NCBI RefSeq assembly: GCF_900129915.1
Contig: NZ_FQXH01000006.1
Location: 156,379 to 220,378, forward strand
DNA: 64,000 bases
DNA from: Tepidibacter thalassicus DSM 15285
GTDB lineage: Bacteria; Bacillota; Clostridia; Peptostreptococcales; Peptostreptococcaceae
Direction of reading: 5' to 3'
The notes under the pieces are model-generated. The model did not search any database. It worked only from the letters and a program-made list of their open reading frames with translations, and was not told the origin of the DNA. A program made the position numbers and the translations under genes. Positions 35,536 through 45,156 of this stretch are shown here, piece after piece (the stretch's first letter is position 1; each line of letters begins with the position of its first letter).

Positions 35536-36681
35536 TTACAAATCCATATTCAATAGATTATGTATCCTAATACCCAAAGCAAGCTCCTCATAAAAAGATT
35601 CTCTTTTACAATTTTTGCTTAATATTTTATATATCTTTTCAATTCTGTATCTTATAGTATTACTATGTTGAAATAGTTCTTGTGAAGTAGCCTTTATATC
35701 TCCATTATTTTCAATATACTTTATAGCTGTATTTAATAATTCTGTATTGTTTTTTCTATCATACATCAATAATGGTTCTATCATCTCATCGTGATATTTT
35801 AATATCCATTGATTATCTAGTAAAGGTAATAGTATTTTATTAACTCCAATTTGATTAAAAAAAGAAATATCTTTTTTATATATCATTGAATATTTATATG
35901 CATATAAACTTTCATTTATAGAATAATTTAATTCACCTAATCTTTCATATAAACTACTTATTCCTATTGTATATTTCTCCAAATTAAAACCTAAATTTTC
36001 CAATCTCCTCAAAATAATACCTACAATCTTATCAGAATCTATTTTTTCAAAAGTATTAATAATAATATATCCATCTTTATAAGAAATAATCTTAAATGAT
36101 TTATCATTCTCTACATTTGTAAATATTTCTGTCATAATAGAATTTTGTATATCTTTTCTTTTACAAAAAGCTACTATATTTTTTTCTTTAAAATTATTAT
36201 TTATCTCATATGCAATTTTTCTAATAACTACACTGTCTAAATTACTATATAAAATACTATCTATTTTAGATACTAAAAATTCATTTTCTTCATTTTGTTT
36301 AATAAAATTTATAACGCTTGTAATTAAATCTTCAAAATAAACATTACTAAATATCATTATAGGAAAATTCTCTCTATCAGCAAGTTCAATTACTTCATCA
36401 GGTATTGTATTAAAATAAACATTTTTAATAGCTAAACCACTTATACCTACTAAAATCATCCTTTCTACAAGCTTATACAATTCTTCAATATCGTCCTTTA
36501 TAACAACTAATGTACTTACTACAAACTCACCTTCAACAAAATTTTCCTCTATCAAATCATCTCTTTCATAATCCAAAATACCAATTTTTTTTATTTTTCT
36601 TGTAAGACCTTCTCTACCAGCAATAACTTTAAAATCTTTAAATTTTTCTAATTTCAAAACATCATATATAGTAATAGCCAT
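35536..36681 (-). CDS. PucR-family transcriptional regulator
   Basis: 381 aa from ATG 36681, with an AAGGGGTGGG site; an adjacent ATG at 36684 is also possible. The N-terminal PucR domain begins MAITIYDVLKLEKFKDFKV; the C-terminal HTH_30 helix is KATSQELFQHSNTIRYRIEK. PucR proteins control purine, allantoin or hydantoin catabolism and other pathways. It is divergent from an ABC transporter (36840-38367), which it probably regulates. The 158-base spacer has no clear operator. Confidence 0.9.
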   Translation of the reverse strand: MAITIYDVLKLEKFKDFKVIAGREGLTRKIKKIGILDYERDDLIEENFVEGEFVVSTLVVIKDDIEELYKLVERMILVGISGLAIKNVYFNTIPDEVIELADRENFPIMIFSNVYFEDLITSVINFIKQNEENEFLVSKIDSILYSNLDSVVIRKIAYEINNNFKEKNIVAFCKRKDIQNSIMTEIFTNVENDKSFKIISYKDGYIIINTFEKIDSDKIVGIILRRLENLGFNLEKYTIGISSLYERLGELNYSINESLYAYKYSMIYKKDISFFNQIGVNKILLPLLDNQWILKYHDEMIEPLLMYDRKNNTELLNTAIKYIENNGDIKATSQELFQHSNTIRYRIEKIYKILSKNCKRESFYEELALGIRIHNLLNMDL

Positions 36682-36839
36682 CATCCCACCCCTTTTAAAT
36701 ATTAAATACAATACTAACATAAAATTGTCAAATTCACTATGTTCAGCAAACAATACCTAATACTTTTGGTACAAAATTACTTTTATTTTAATACTATAAA
36801 TTATATGACATATTTTTCAAAATTCAAGGAGGTGAAACT

Positions 36840-37589
36840 GTGATTGTTCAAATAAAAAATCTTTCCATGAACTACTATACTTTAGAAGGAGAACTTGAAG
36901 TTTTAAAAAATATAAATTTAACTTTAGAAGAAGGTACAATACTAGCACTCGTTGGACCATCTGGTTGTGGTAAATCTACTATTATGAATATACTATCAGG
37001 ACTTATAAAACCGACTAAAGGTAGTATAACTATAAACGGAAAAATGGGATATATGTTTCAAAAAGATCATTTATTAGAATGGAGAACTATCATGGAAAAT
37101 ATCAAAATCGGACTTGAAATTCAAAAAAAATTAACTGATAAATCTTTACAAAAAATAGAAAGACTTCTTAAACTTTATGGACTTTGGAATTTTAGAAATA
37201 ACTATCCAGAAGAACTTTCAGGTGGTATGAGACAAAGAGTAGCTTTAATTAGAACTCTTGCAATAAACCCTGACATTTTGCTTTTAGATGAACCTTTTTC
37301 TGCACTTGATTATCAAACCAGACTTTTAGTTTGTGATGATATAACAAAAATTATAAAAAAAGAAAATAAAACTACTATAATTGTTACACACGACATAGCA
37401 GAAGCAATCTCCATGGCAGATAAAATAGCAGTGCTATCAAAAAGACCAGCTACAATAAAAAACATACATGAGATAAACCTTACAGTAAAAGGAGAAAAAA
37501 CCCCTCTTTCTTCAAGAGAAGCTCCTGAATTTAAAGACTACTTCAATACTATATGGAAGGAGCTGGATATAGATGAAAAACTACTCTAA
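36840..37589 (+). CDS. ABC transporter ATPase (nitrate/sulfonate/taurine type)
   Basis: 249 aa, start GTG at 36840 with AAGGAGG. Walker A is GPSGCGKST, signature LSGGMRQRVA, Walker B ILLLDEP, and the switch histidine is in IVTHDIAEA. It is closest to the SsuB/TauB/ThiZ class, which energises uptake of nitrate, sulfonates or thiamine precursors. It overlaps the permease gene by 17 bases. PucR control suggests a nitrogen-rich substrate such as a purine or hydantoin, but this is inference. Confidence 0.92.
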   Translation: MIVQIKNLSMNYYTLEGELEVLKNINLTLEEGTILALVGPSGCGKSTIMNILSGLIKPTKGSITINGKMGYMFQKDHLLEWRTIMENIKIGLEIQKKLTDKSLQKIERLLKLYGLWNFRNNYPEELSGGMRQRVALIRTLAINPDILLLDEPFSALDYQTRLLVCDDITKIIKKENKTTIIVTHDIAEAISMADKIAVLSKRPATIKNIHEINLTVKGEKTPLSSREAPEFKDYFNTIWKELDIDEKLL

Positions 37590-38367
37590 TGAATATATTA
37601 AATACTTGCAATCCATAAAAAAACAAAAAATAAAAATTATTTTTTATCAAATTCTAGTGTTCATTTCATTTATACTCTTATGGGAAATTGCAGCTAACCT
37701 CAAAATAATAGATGTATTCTTAACAAGTAAACCATCTGATATATTTAAACTATTTATTAAATTTTGTAAAAGCGGCGAATTATTTAAACATATTGGAATA
37801 TCAGTTTATGAAACAATTTTAGGTTTTATACTAGGAACAGTCGGAGGAATAATAATAGCAATTATTCTTTGGTGGAATAATACTCTTGCTAAAATACTAG
37901 ATCCATTTTTAGTAGTTTTAAACGCCCTTCCCAAAACTGCACTAGCTCCTATTTTAATAATATGGGCAGGAGCAGGAATTGCTGGAATAGTTGTTATTGC
38001 ACTTACTATATCTATAGTTGTTACAATACTTTCAGCTTACAATTATTTTATAAATGTCGAAGAAGAAAAAATAAAAATGCTCAAAAGCTTTGGAGCCAAT
38101 AAATTTCAAATACTCACAAAATTAATACTTCCTTCAAATATAGGAAATATAATTAATATAATAAAAATAAATATAGGAATGTCATGGGTTGGAGTTATTG
38201 TTGGAGAATTTTTGGTATCACGCTACGGAATTGGATATCTAATAGTTTATGGTGGTCAAGTATTTAAACTTGATTTAGTTATGATGGGAGTATTTGTTCT
38301 TGCATTATGTGCTCTTTTAATGTATCAAATAGTTAATATAATAGAGAAAAAATATAAAGCTAGATAA
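37573..38367 (+). CDS. ABC transporter permease (SsuC/TauC/ThiX type)
   Basis: 264 aa with six helices. The binding-protein-dependent EAA loop is present: LKSFGANKFQILTKLILPSN, followed by VGVIVGEFLVSRYGIGYLIVYG. It partners the upstream ATPase. No substrate-binding protein gene follows; a terminator comes immediately. The uptake system therefore needs a binding protein encoded elsewhere, or the gene was lost. Confidence 0.9.
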   Translation: MKNYSNEYIKYLQSIKKQKIKIIFYQILVFISFILLWEIAANLKIIDVFLTSKPSDIFKLFIKFCKSGELFKHIGISVYETILGFILGTVGGIIIAIILWWNNTLAKILDPFLVVLNALPKTALAPILIIWAGAGIAGIVVIALTISIVVTILSAYNYFINVEEEKIKMLKSFGANKFQILTKLILPSNIGNIINIIKINIGMSWVGVIVGEFLVSRYGIGYLIVYGGQVFKLDLVMMGVFVLALCALLMYQIVNIIEKKYKAR

Positions 38368-38408
38368 CAAAAAATCCTATATCTTAACTTTAAAGATATA
38401 GGATTTTT
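38368..38408. terminator. terminator between ABC operon and L,D-transpeptidase
   Basis: AAAAATCCTATATCTT ... AAGATATAGGATTTTT inverted repeat, usable from both converging genes. Confidence 0.88.
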
Positions 38409-38422
38409 CAATTATCAATTAT

Positions 38423-39268
38423 TTAATTTATATACACCCCTGTTCCATCCGAAATATTATCATATATCCACTTTGCATTTTCTACACTAAGTCTTATACA
38501 ACCATGTGAAATAGATTTTCCAAGCCTTGAATCTATAACTTTTTCTCCTTTTGAATCGTATAAAATTGAATGAAAATAATAATTTTCATAAAATCTAACC
38601 TTATACTTTGCCTTTACTTTTTTATTATAAGAAACAAGCCATGGCGCTCTTCCATTAATAGTAAAATTACCTTTTACAGTTGGAGTTGATGATTTTCCAT
38701 CTGTACATACCATTGTTTTTTCAAGCACCCATTTATGAATTTTTCCCTTAAAAATATATACTAAATTTTTTTCTGTATTTACCCATATAAAATAATCTGT
38801 TTTACTGCTAAAATCTTTATTATTTACAAATTTTTCTATATTTTCTTTTTCCAAATCCTTTTTAGAATATAATTTAACCTTATCAACTACATTAACTTCT
38901 TCAGACTCTGTTCTTAAAATTTTTCCAGATTTATCTTGAACAGCAACCCCTACCTTATATACACCTATTTCAGTTGTGGGATACTCAAACAAATTATCTT
39001 TACTATATTCCTTTGTATATATTTCATTAGAATTTCTATATATACTCCACTTGTATTTTAAATCCTCTCCTTCACATATTGCCTTAAACTTTAAAACAGT
39101 TCCAACAGGTTCACATTTGTTTTTATTAACATTTACTAAATTTATACTAAATTTAGATGAATCTTTTTCACTTGAATACGCAATATTAGAAAATAAAAAC
39201 TGATTTTGAAATAAAATTAATACAAAAAATATTGTAAAAAAAACATAAACCCTAAACTTATCCAACAT
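38423..39268 (-). CDS. exported L,D-transpeptidase (YkuD domain)
   Basis: 281 aa. An N-terminal hydrophobic anchor or signal (~8-28) precedes an Ig/PKD-like beta domain (~45-130; LKFKAICEGEDLKYKWSIYR). The YkuD catalytic domain (~155-281) ends with ISHGCIRLSVENAKWIYDN. The catalytic Cys and His are in HxxxxxxxxxxxxSHGCIRL, with YFHSILYDSKG upstream. These enzymes make 3-3 peptidoglycan crosslinks or attach proteins to the wall outside the membrane. The start has AAGGGGGAGG. Confidence 0.92.
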   Translation of the reverse strand: MLDKFRVYVFFTIFFVLILFQNQFLFSNIAYSSEKDSSKFSINLVNVNKNKCEPVGTVLKFKAICEGEDLKYKWSIYRNSNEIYTKEYSKDNLFEYPTTEIGVYKVGVAVQDKSGKILRTESEEVNVVDKVKLYSKKDLEKENIEKFVNNKDFSSKTDYFIWVNTEKNLVYIFKGKIHKWVLEKTMVCTDGKSSTPTVKGNFTINGRAPWLVSYNKKVKAKYKVRFYENYYFHSILYDSKGEKVIDSRLGKSISHGCIRLSVENAKWIYDNISDGTGVYIN

Positions 39269-39335
39269 AATTTCCTCCCCCTTGTTCTATTAATAAAAAT
39301 ATATGGGATAAGAATGAGGTTTATGCAAATCATTT

Positions 39336-39569
39336 CTATATTATCTCTAATTCATATTTTCCATCCGAATTTAAAATTATTTCATTATCATTTATCTTAA
39401 AAAAATATCTATTTTCTAAAATACAATCTTTTACATCTTCTAATTTACAATTTGTTAAATACATATAAAAATGAGTAACATGTTCTACTACTCCTTCAAA
39501 ACTTAAATTTATGTCCAATACCCTTACCCTAACCTTTTTATCTTTTAAATCTGTCTTAAAATAATTCAT
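39336..39569 (-). CDS. small conserved-looking protein of unknown function
   Basis: 77 aa with a good AGGGGG ribosome site. It is acidic to neutral, has no signal peptide and is predicted mainly as beta strands: VRVRVLDINLSFEGVVEHVT, then LTNCKLEDVKD. The first half looks a little like a small SH3 or LSm-like barrel. I do not recognise a family. It is monocistronic or co-transcribed with the L,D-transpeptidase 67 bases downstream. Confidence 0.6.
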   Translation of the reverse strand: MNYFKTDLKDKKVRVRVLDINLSFEGVVEHVTHFYMYLTNCKLEDVKDCILENRYFFKINDNEIILNSDGKYELEII

Positions 39570-39661
39570 AAATTAACCCCCTATACATAAAAATTTAATT
39601 ATATTTAAATTTTATGCACATAAAATTAAATAGATACCTATTAAAAAGGAGGATGATATAT

Positions 39662-40711
39662 ATGTCAAATAAAAAATGGATAAAAATTTCAAGTATATAC
39701 GTTGGAACTATAATAGGTGCAGGATTTGCATCTGGACAAGAAATAATGAATTTTTTTGGAATATTTGGACTCAAAGGTTTAATTGGTATTTTTATTGCAA
39801 CTGTATTGTTTGCATTTATTGGATCCACAATATTATTAATAGGATATAAAAACCAAATTAATACTTATAAAAAACTCTTAGATCAACTTTTCGGAAAAAA
39901 CATGAGTAATATAATAGATATCATAATAATATTATTCTTACTGGCAGGTTATTGTATAATGCTAGCTGGAAGTGGAGCTATTTTTTATGAAGAATTTAAT
40001 ATCAATTATAATGTAGGTATTATTATTATGTCAGTAGCAACTTTTTTAACATTTTTGTACAGTTTAAAAGGTATATCTGCTGTAAATACTGTTGTAGTTC
40101 CATTTTTACTAGTAGTTATAATTTTCATAGGAGGATTAATTGTTTTTAAAGAAGGAATTGATTTTAATAACTTAAAAGAAATATATCCAACAAACAAAAA
40201 CAACTTTATACTTTCAGCAATAATATATGTAGGATATAATATGATACCTTCTTTAGTAATTTTAACTTCCATAGGAAGTATTGTCGATAAAAAAGAAACT
40301 GCTATTAAAGGTGGTGTAATTGGAGGATTAATTTTAGGAATACTCGCATTATTTATTTTACTTCCTTGTCTTATATTATATGAAGATGTATCTTCTCTGG
40401 AAATACCAATGCTTAGTATTGCTAGCTACCCAAGCTATAAAGGAAAATTTCTATATTGTATTATACTTTGGTTTGCAATGTTTACTACAGCAATAGGCAA
40501 TGGATTTGGCTTTATACAGAGAATTTCTCATTTATTTAAAACAAATGAAAAAATACTAGCTTTTATACTATCTTTTACATCTATATTTTTAGCTAAATTT
40601 GGATTTTCAAATTTAGTTTCAACTATATATCCTCTATTCGGATATATAAGCCTTTTTATATTTATATTGGCATTTATAAAATTTATCCTACATAAAAAAA
40701 CGGCTATCTAA
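39662..40711 (+). CDS. YkvI-like membrane transporter (APC superfamily)
   Basis: 349 aa from ATG 39662, with AAGGAGG nine bases upstream; an earlier in-frame ATG overlaps the ribosome site. There are ten to eleven helices. The first helix carries YVGTIIGAGFASGQEIMNFF, the unwound-helix glycine motif of the family. YkvI-like proteins are uncharacterised, related to amino-acid and branched-chain transporters. It is monocistronic and ends in a terminator shared with the converging peptidase gene. Confidence 0.82.
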   Translation: MSNKKWIKISSIYVGTIIGAGFASGQEIMNFFGIFGLKGLIGIFIATVLFAFIGSTILLIGYKNQINTYKKLLDQLFGKNMSNIIDIIIILFLLAGYCIMLAGSGAIFYEEFNINYNVGIIIMSVATFLTFLYSLKGISAVNTVVVPFLLVVIIFIGGLIVFKEGIDFNNLKEIYPTNKNNFILSAIIYVGYNMIPSLVILTSIGSIVDKKETAIKGGVIGGLILGILALFILLPCLILYEDVSSLEIPMLSIASYPSYKGKFLYCIILWFAMFTTAIGNGFGFIQRISHLFKTNEKILAFILSFTSIFLAKFGFSNLVSTIYPLFGYISLFIFILAFIKFILHKKTAI

Positions 40712-40728
40712 ATTGATAACCGTTTTTT
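40694..40728. terminator. terminator shared by converging genes
   Basis: AAAAAACGG(C/T)TATC ... GATAACCGTTTTTT inverted repeat around the ykvI-like stop codon. Confidence 0.85.
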
Positions 40729-40732
40729 ATAT

Positions 40733-43700
40733 CTAATTTTCTACTACATTTTTTATACTATCAAATATATCTTTATTTTTTTCAATTTTATCCTTAGATC
40801 CAGCTACACAATGATAACTGTCTTTTAACATTTTCTCCAAAATACTACCGTAATTTCTGACATCTTCAACTGTTGTAGATAAAACCTCTTTTCTTATTCT
40901 TTGAAGTTCTTCTAACGGTGTTTGAGTTATATACATAGAATCTGCCATGGCTCCCTTGTCAGCAGGATCAATTGGATAATCCAAAGAACCCATAGTTCCT
41001 ATAATAAAGTTTGTCATTTCTCTTTCATCAGCATTAAAATTCTTTAAATACTCAAAAGATTTATCAAATATATTTAAAGTTTCTTTTAAATTAGGATCTT
41101 CCCAAGAAACAAACATTACACTATTATTTCTTATTGAAACTCCTCCACCATAAGCTCCACCTTTAACACGAACTTCCTGCCATAAATAATTATTATCTAA
41201 TATACTTTTAATAACCATCAGTTTACCGCTTTCTTTAAAATCAGATTCTATTTTTCCTACTTTAGTTATATATTGAACTTTAGAAGGAATAATAAAGCCT
41301 TCATTCTTAGAATTATTGTTAAAATTATACGTTTGAACAGGATATTTTTCATCTCTTATTTTATTGGAAAAACTACTAAATGCTTCTTCAAATTTTGAAT
41401 ATCCTTTTTTATCTCCTGTATAACTTACAAGTAAATTATCTTTGTTAAAAACTAATTTGTTTACATATTCTAAATTTTTTACTATTTCATCATACTTTTT
41501 ATCAAAATTATCATCTAAATCACACATAAATTTATAAAAATCTATATTATTTAAATAATCATTATATTTTCCTTCATCAGATATATAAGATTTTGCTCTG
41601 CTTATAGCAATTCCCATACCGGCACTTCCAATATTATTTTCAAAACTAGCTCTTTCCATTTGAATAATTTCTTTTAAATGATCTTTATTTGTAAATTTAG
41701 TGTGATTTATTATTTCATCTAAAATTTCAAAAGACTTATAAATCTTATCATTAAGAGAAGAAATACCTACAATCATTTTAGGTTCGTATTTATCACTATT
41801 ATATTTTCCAAAAGTCGTAGCCTTAAAAGATATTCCTCCCAAATATCTATTTATTTCATCTTCAAGTTCCATATAATTGTGTTTATCTGTATCCATATCA
41901 CCTAAAACAATAGAAAGCAATTCCAAATACAAAAGCTTATCTTGCGGAACTTTAGAAGTATCAAAATACATCTTTACATAAGCGATATCATTTGTAAAAA
42001 CAGGATGTAATAACACTTTTATTCCATTTTTATTTTTTTCAATAGTTTCTACATTATCAACTTTTGTATTTAAATCACTTAAAGATAATGTCGGTATTGA
42101 ATTTATCGCTTCTTTTGAATCTGGAGTTTCCTGCCATTTCTTTAATTCTTGTGTTTCTTTAATCAATTTATCTATCTCTTTGTTTGAAAGAGTCGATTTA
42201 TACTCAGCTAGTTTCTTTCTCAAATTCAATATATTTTCTTCTTCAAGACCTTGTTTTGGATTTAATATTACTAAAGAAGAATGTTTATTATTTAATAAAT
42301 ATTTTTCAATTAAATTTTCAAAATACCTTTCACTAATTTTTTTCTTAAAATTTTTGAAATTTGAATCAATCTTTAAATATTTCACAGCATCTTGATTGTA
42401 TAACCAAGCATTTACAACAATATTTTCATATATTTGTCCCTTAAAAGCGCTATTTGTCAAAGTTCTTTTGCTGATTTCATATGAATTAAAAATAGAATCC
42501 AATTTATTCTTAGATTGCTCATCAAAACCTTCTTTAACAATTTTTCTTAAAGTATCATCTACTATTTTTTCAAACTTTTCTTTATCTTGTTCATTTGCAT
42601 TTTCCACTAAAATGCTAAATGTTGGATGCATATAAGAAAAATCATACATCGCACTAGAATCTAAACCTATATTATTTTTTAACAATTCCTTTTTAAGCGG
42701 AGAATAATCACTTCCAGTAAGTAGATAACTTAATATATTCATTCCTATTGAGTCTTCATCGCTTATATTATTTATTGCATAATTTAAAGATAAATATGTT
42801 TTATTTTTAATATCACTGTTTTTAGGTACAGGATAATATCCTAATTGTACTTTTCTTTTTGATAAAGGTTTTTGTTTTTTTATAGAAGTATCCACTTTTT
42901 TTCTATCAAATTTGCTTAAATATTTTTCATCTATAAACTTTAAAGTTTTTTCAATATCTAAATTTCCATATAAAAATATACAACAATTAGATGGTACATA
43001 ATATTTTTTATGTGTTTTTAAAAACTGTTCATAAGTTAAATTCGGTATCTCATTAGGATTTCCACCTGATTCAAATTTATATATGGTATCTGGATAAAGA
43101 GAATTAGTTATTTCTTTAAATAAAATTCTATACGGCGAAGAATATCTTCCTTTCATTTCATTATAAACAATTCCATTGATTTTAATTTCTGAATCTGGTG
43201 AATTTAATTCATAATGCCAACCTTCCTGCTTAAATATTTTAGGATTATTATATATATTCGGATAAAAAACTGCATCTAAATATACACTCATTAAATTTTC
43301 AAGATCTTTTTCATTTTTACTAGCAACAGGATAAGTTGTATAATCTGGTCCTGTCATGGCATTTAAAAAAGTTTGTAAAGATTGTTTTTTCATTAACAAA
43401 AATGGATCCTTTACAGGATAATTCTTTGAACCACATAATACAGAATGCTCTATTATATGATTTACACCAGTATTATCTTTTGGGGGAGTTCTAAAAGTAA
43501 TTGAAAATCTTTTATTATCATCATTATTTTGTAAATAGTAAAGTTTTGCCCCACTTTTAATATGCTCAAATTCCATAAGGGTAGACTGTATATCCTCTAT
43601 ATACTTTTTAGATTTAAGCTCAAATCCATTATATATTTTATTTTCTACAAGTTGTGTATTTACTGAATCTGCATATACAGGTATCTGAATACCAAATAAA

Positions 43701-43762
43701 AATCCATTTAAAAATAAAGTTAATATCAAAATAGATATTATGGATTTTAAATATTTTTTCAT
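40733..43762 (-). CDS. exported M16C metallopeptidase (PreP/falcilysin-like)
   Basis: 1009 aa. A signal peptide is present (MKKYLKSIISILILTLFLNG followed by FLFGIQIPVYADS). The inverted zinc motif HIIEH is at residues 102-106, with the downstream glutamate region NEMKGRYSSP. The ring of four M16 domains is full length. Cytosolic clostridial homologues of this family have no signal peptide, so this copy would digest peptides outside the cell. A -35/-10 pair (TTGACA, 17, GATAAT) lies at 43820-43848. It is monocistronic. Confidence 0.9.
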   Translation of the reverse strand: MKKYLKSIISILILTLFLNGFLFGIQIPVYADSVNTQLVENKIYNGFELKSKKYIEDIQSTLMEFEHIKSGAKLYYLQNNDDNKRFSITFRTPPKDNTGVNHIIEHSVLCGSKNYPVKDPFLLMKKQSLQTFLNAMTGPDYTTYPVASKNEKDLENLMSVYLDAVFYPNIYNNPKIFKQEGWHYELNSPDSEIKINGIVYNEMKGRYSSPYRILFKEITNSLYPDTIYKFESGGNPNEIPNLTYEQFLKTHKKYYVPSNCCIFLYGNLDIEKTLKFIDEKYLSKFDRKKVDTSIKKQKPLSKRKVQLGYYPVPKNSDIKNKTYLSLNYAINNISDEDSIGMNILSYLLTGSDYSPLKKELLKNNIGLDSSAMYDFSYMHPTFSILVENANEQDKEKFEKIVDDTLRKIVKEGFDEQSKNKLDSIFNSYEISKRTLTNSAFKGQIYENIVVNAWLYNQDAVKYLKIDSNFKNFKKKISERYFENLIEKYLLNNKHSSLVILNPKQGLEEENILNLRKKLAEYKSTLSNKEIDKLIKETQELKKWQETPDSKEAINSIPTLSLSDLNTKVDNVETIEKNKNGIKVLLHPVFTNDIAYVKMYFDTSKVPQDKLLYLELLSIVLGDMDTDKHNYMELEDEINRYLGGISFKATTFGKYNSDKYEPKMIVGISSLNDKIYKSFEILDEIINHTKFTNKDHLKEIIQMERASFENNIGSAGMGIAISRAKSYISDEGKYNDYLNNIDFYKFMCDLDDNFDKKYDEIVKNLEYVNKLVFNKDNLLVSYTGDKKGYSKFEEAFSSFSNKIRDEKYPVQTYNFNNNSKNEGFIIPSKVQYITKVGKIESDFKESGKLMVIKSILDNNYLWQEVRVKGGAYGGGVSIRNNSVMFVSWEDPNLKETLNIFDKSFEYLKNFNADEREMTNFIIGTMGSLDYPIDPADKGAMADSMYITQTPLEELQRIRKEVLSTTVEDVRNYGSILEKMLKDSYHCVAGSKDKIEKNKDIFDSIKNVVEN

Positions 43763-43819
43763 TTTATTTCCTCCTTTTCTGCTATAGATTTAGTATATAT
43801 AATGTTATATTGTGTATGT

Positions 43820-43848
43820 ATTATCCTAAAAAAGTTATATTTTGTCAA
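43820..43848 (-). promoter_or_regulatory. promoter of the M16 peptidase gene
   Basis: TTGACA, 17 bases, GATAAT on the minus strand, about 60 bases before the start codon. Confidence 0.6.
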
Positions 43849-43883
43849 TTGAATCCTAAAAAATTTAAGAATAATTTAAGATT

Positions 43884-43924
43884 AAAAAATAATATAGAGC
43901 CTTTAAAACTCTATATTATTTTTT
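43884..43924 (-). terminator. terminator of the nag operon
   Basis: AAAATAATATAGAG ... CTCTATATTATTTTTT inverted repeat covering the EIIA stop codon. Confidence 0.85.
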
Positions 43925-44389
43925 AACCTTTATTTTTAAAATTTCTTCATTATTATTAAAATTTTTATCCATACTTTCTACCTTTTCCATATTAGTTATA
44001 AGTACAGGAGTTATTGTATTTTTTTTACATTTTCTTATATACTCTAAATCCACTTCAATAATCGGTGTTCCTTTTTTTACTTTTCTTCCAACATCTACAA
44101 GTCTTTTAAAACCAACTCCATTTAAACTGACTGTATCTATACCTATATGAATTAGTATTTCCATTCCTTCCTTTGTTATTATTCCAAAAGCATGATTAGT
44201 AGGAAAAATTTGAGTTATAGTTCCATCACAAGGTGCTACAGCAATATTATTACTTGGTATTACAGCTATTCCATCTCCAAGCATTTTACTTGAAAAAACT
44301 TCATCATTCACTTTAGTTATATCTACAATTTTTCCTTCAAAAGGTGATTTTAAGATTAATTCTTTATTTTTAGTAAAAAAGCTAAACAT
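43916..44389 (-). CDS. PTS EIIA component, glucose/GlcNAc type
   Basis: 157 aa, a stand-alone EIIA(Glc)-like domain. TNHAFGI and the active-site histidine in ILIHIGIDTVSLNG are both present. It passes phosphate from HPr to an EIIB. NagE upstream lacks an EIIA, so this protein probably completes it. It is the last gene of the nag operon, 11 bases after nagB, with SD AGGGGGGAG. Confidence 0.92.
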   Translation of the reverse strand: MFSFFTKNKELILKSPFEGKIVDITKVNDEVFSSKMLGDGIAVIPSNNIAVAPCDGTITQIFPTNHAFGIITKEGMEILIHIGIDTVSLNGVGFKRLVDVGRKVKKGTPIIEVDLEYIRKCKKNTITPVLITNMEKVESMDKNFNNNEEILKIKVKK

Positions 44390-44400
44390 TTTACTCCCCC

Positions 44401-45156
44401 CTATAAATAATCTTCCTTTATTTTTTCTATATTTAATTTAGATGCAGCGTCCTTATCTAGTATAAATGTTACATCTGGATGAAGCTGTAAAACCGATGCA
44501 GGAAGATTTGGAGTTATTTTTCCATAAATAGCTTTATAAATTGCATCTGATTTTTCAATACCACTAGCTAAAAGAATTATTTTTTTAGCACGCATTATAG
44601 TTTTTATTCCCATACTTATTGCTTTAGTCGGAACGTCTTTTATAGAATTAAAAAATCTAGAATTATCTTTTATAGTTTGTTCATCTAACTCAACTATGTG
44701 AGTTAATGCTTCAAATTTTATATCCGGCTCATTAAACCCTATATGACCATTTGTACCTATTCCTAAAACTTGAAGGTCTATTCCTCCACAATTTCTTATT
44801 TTTCTTTCATATTCTAAGCACTCAGAATCAATATTTACAGCCGTACCATCTGGTATATTAACTTTGTTCATATCTATATTTATATATTTAAAAAAGTTTT
44901 CATACATATAATAATAATAGCTTTGTTCATTTTGCTTATTTAACCCGTAATATTCATCTAAATTAAAAGTTGTAACTTCTTCAAAATCAATATGCCCATC
45001 TTTATAAGTTTTTATAAGCTGTTTATACATTCCAATTGGTGTAGAACCAGTAGCTAATCCTAAAACACTATTAGGCTTTAAAATTATCTGACTAGCTACA
45101 ATATTCGCAGCTTTTTTGCTCATTTGTTCATAATTATCAGTACAAATAATTCTCAT
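44401..45156 (-). CDS. nagB: glucosamine-6-phosphate deaminase
   Basis: 251 aa from ATG 45156 (TGATG overlap with nagA; GAGGTG eight bases upstream). Motifs include LATGSTPIGMYKQLI, FNLDEYYGL and GIGTNGHIGFNEPD. It converts glucosamine-6-P to fructose-6-P and ammonia, feeding glycolysis. It is the third enzyme gene of the nag operon and of normal length. Confidence 0.96.
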   Translation of the reverse strand: MRIICTDNYEQMSKKAANIVASQIILKPNSVLGLATGSTPIGMYKQLIKTYKDGHIDFEEVTTFNLDEYYGLNKQNEQSYYYYMYENFFKYINIDMNKVNIPDGTAVNIDSECLEYERKIRNCGGIDLQVLGIGTNGHIGFNEPDIKFEALTHIVELDEQTIKDNSRFFNSIKDVPTKAISMGIKTIMRAKKIILLASGIEKSDAIYKAIYGKITPNLPASVLQLHPDVTFILDKDAASKLNIEKIKEDYL

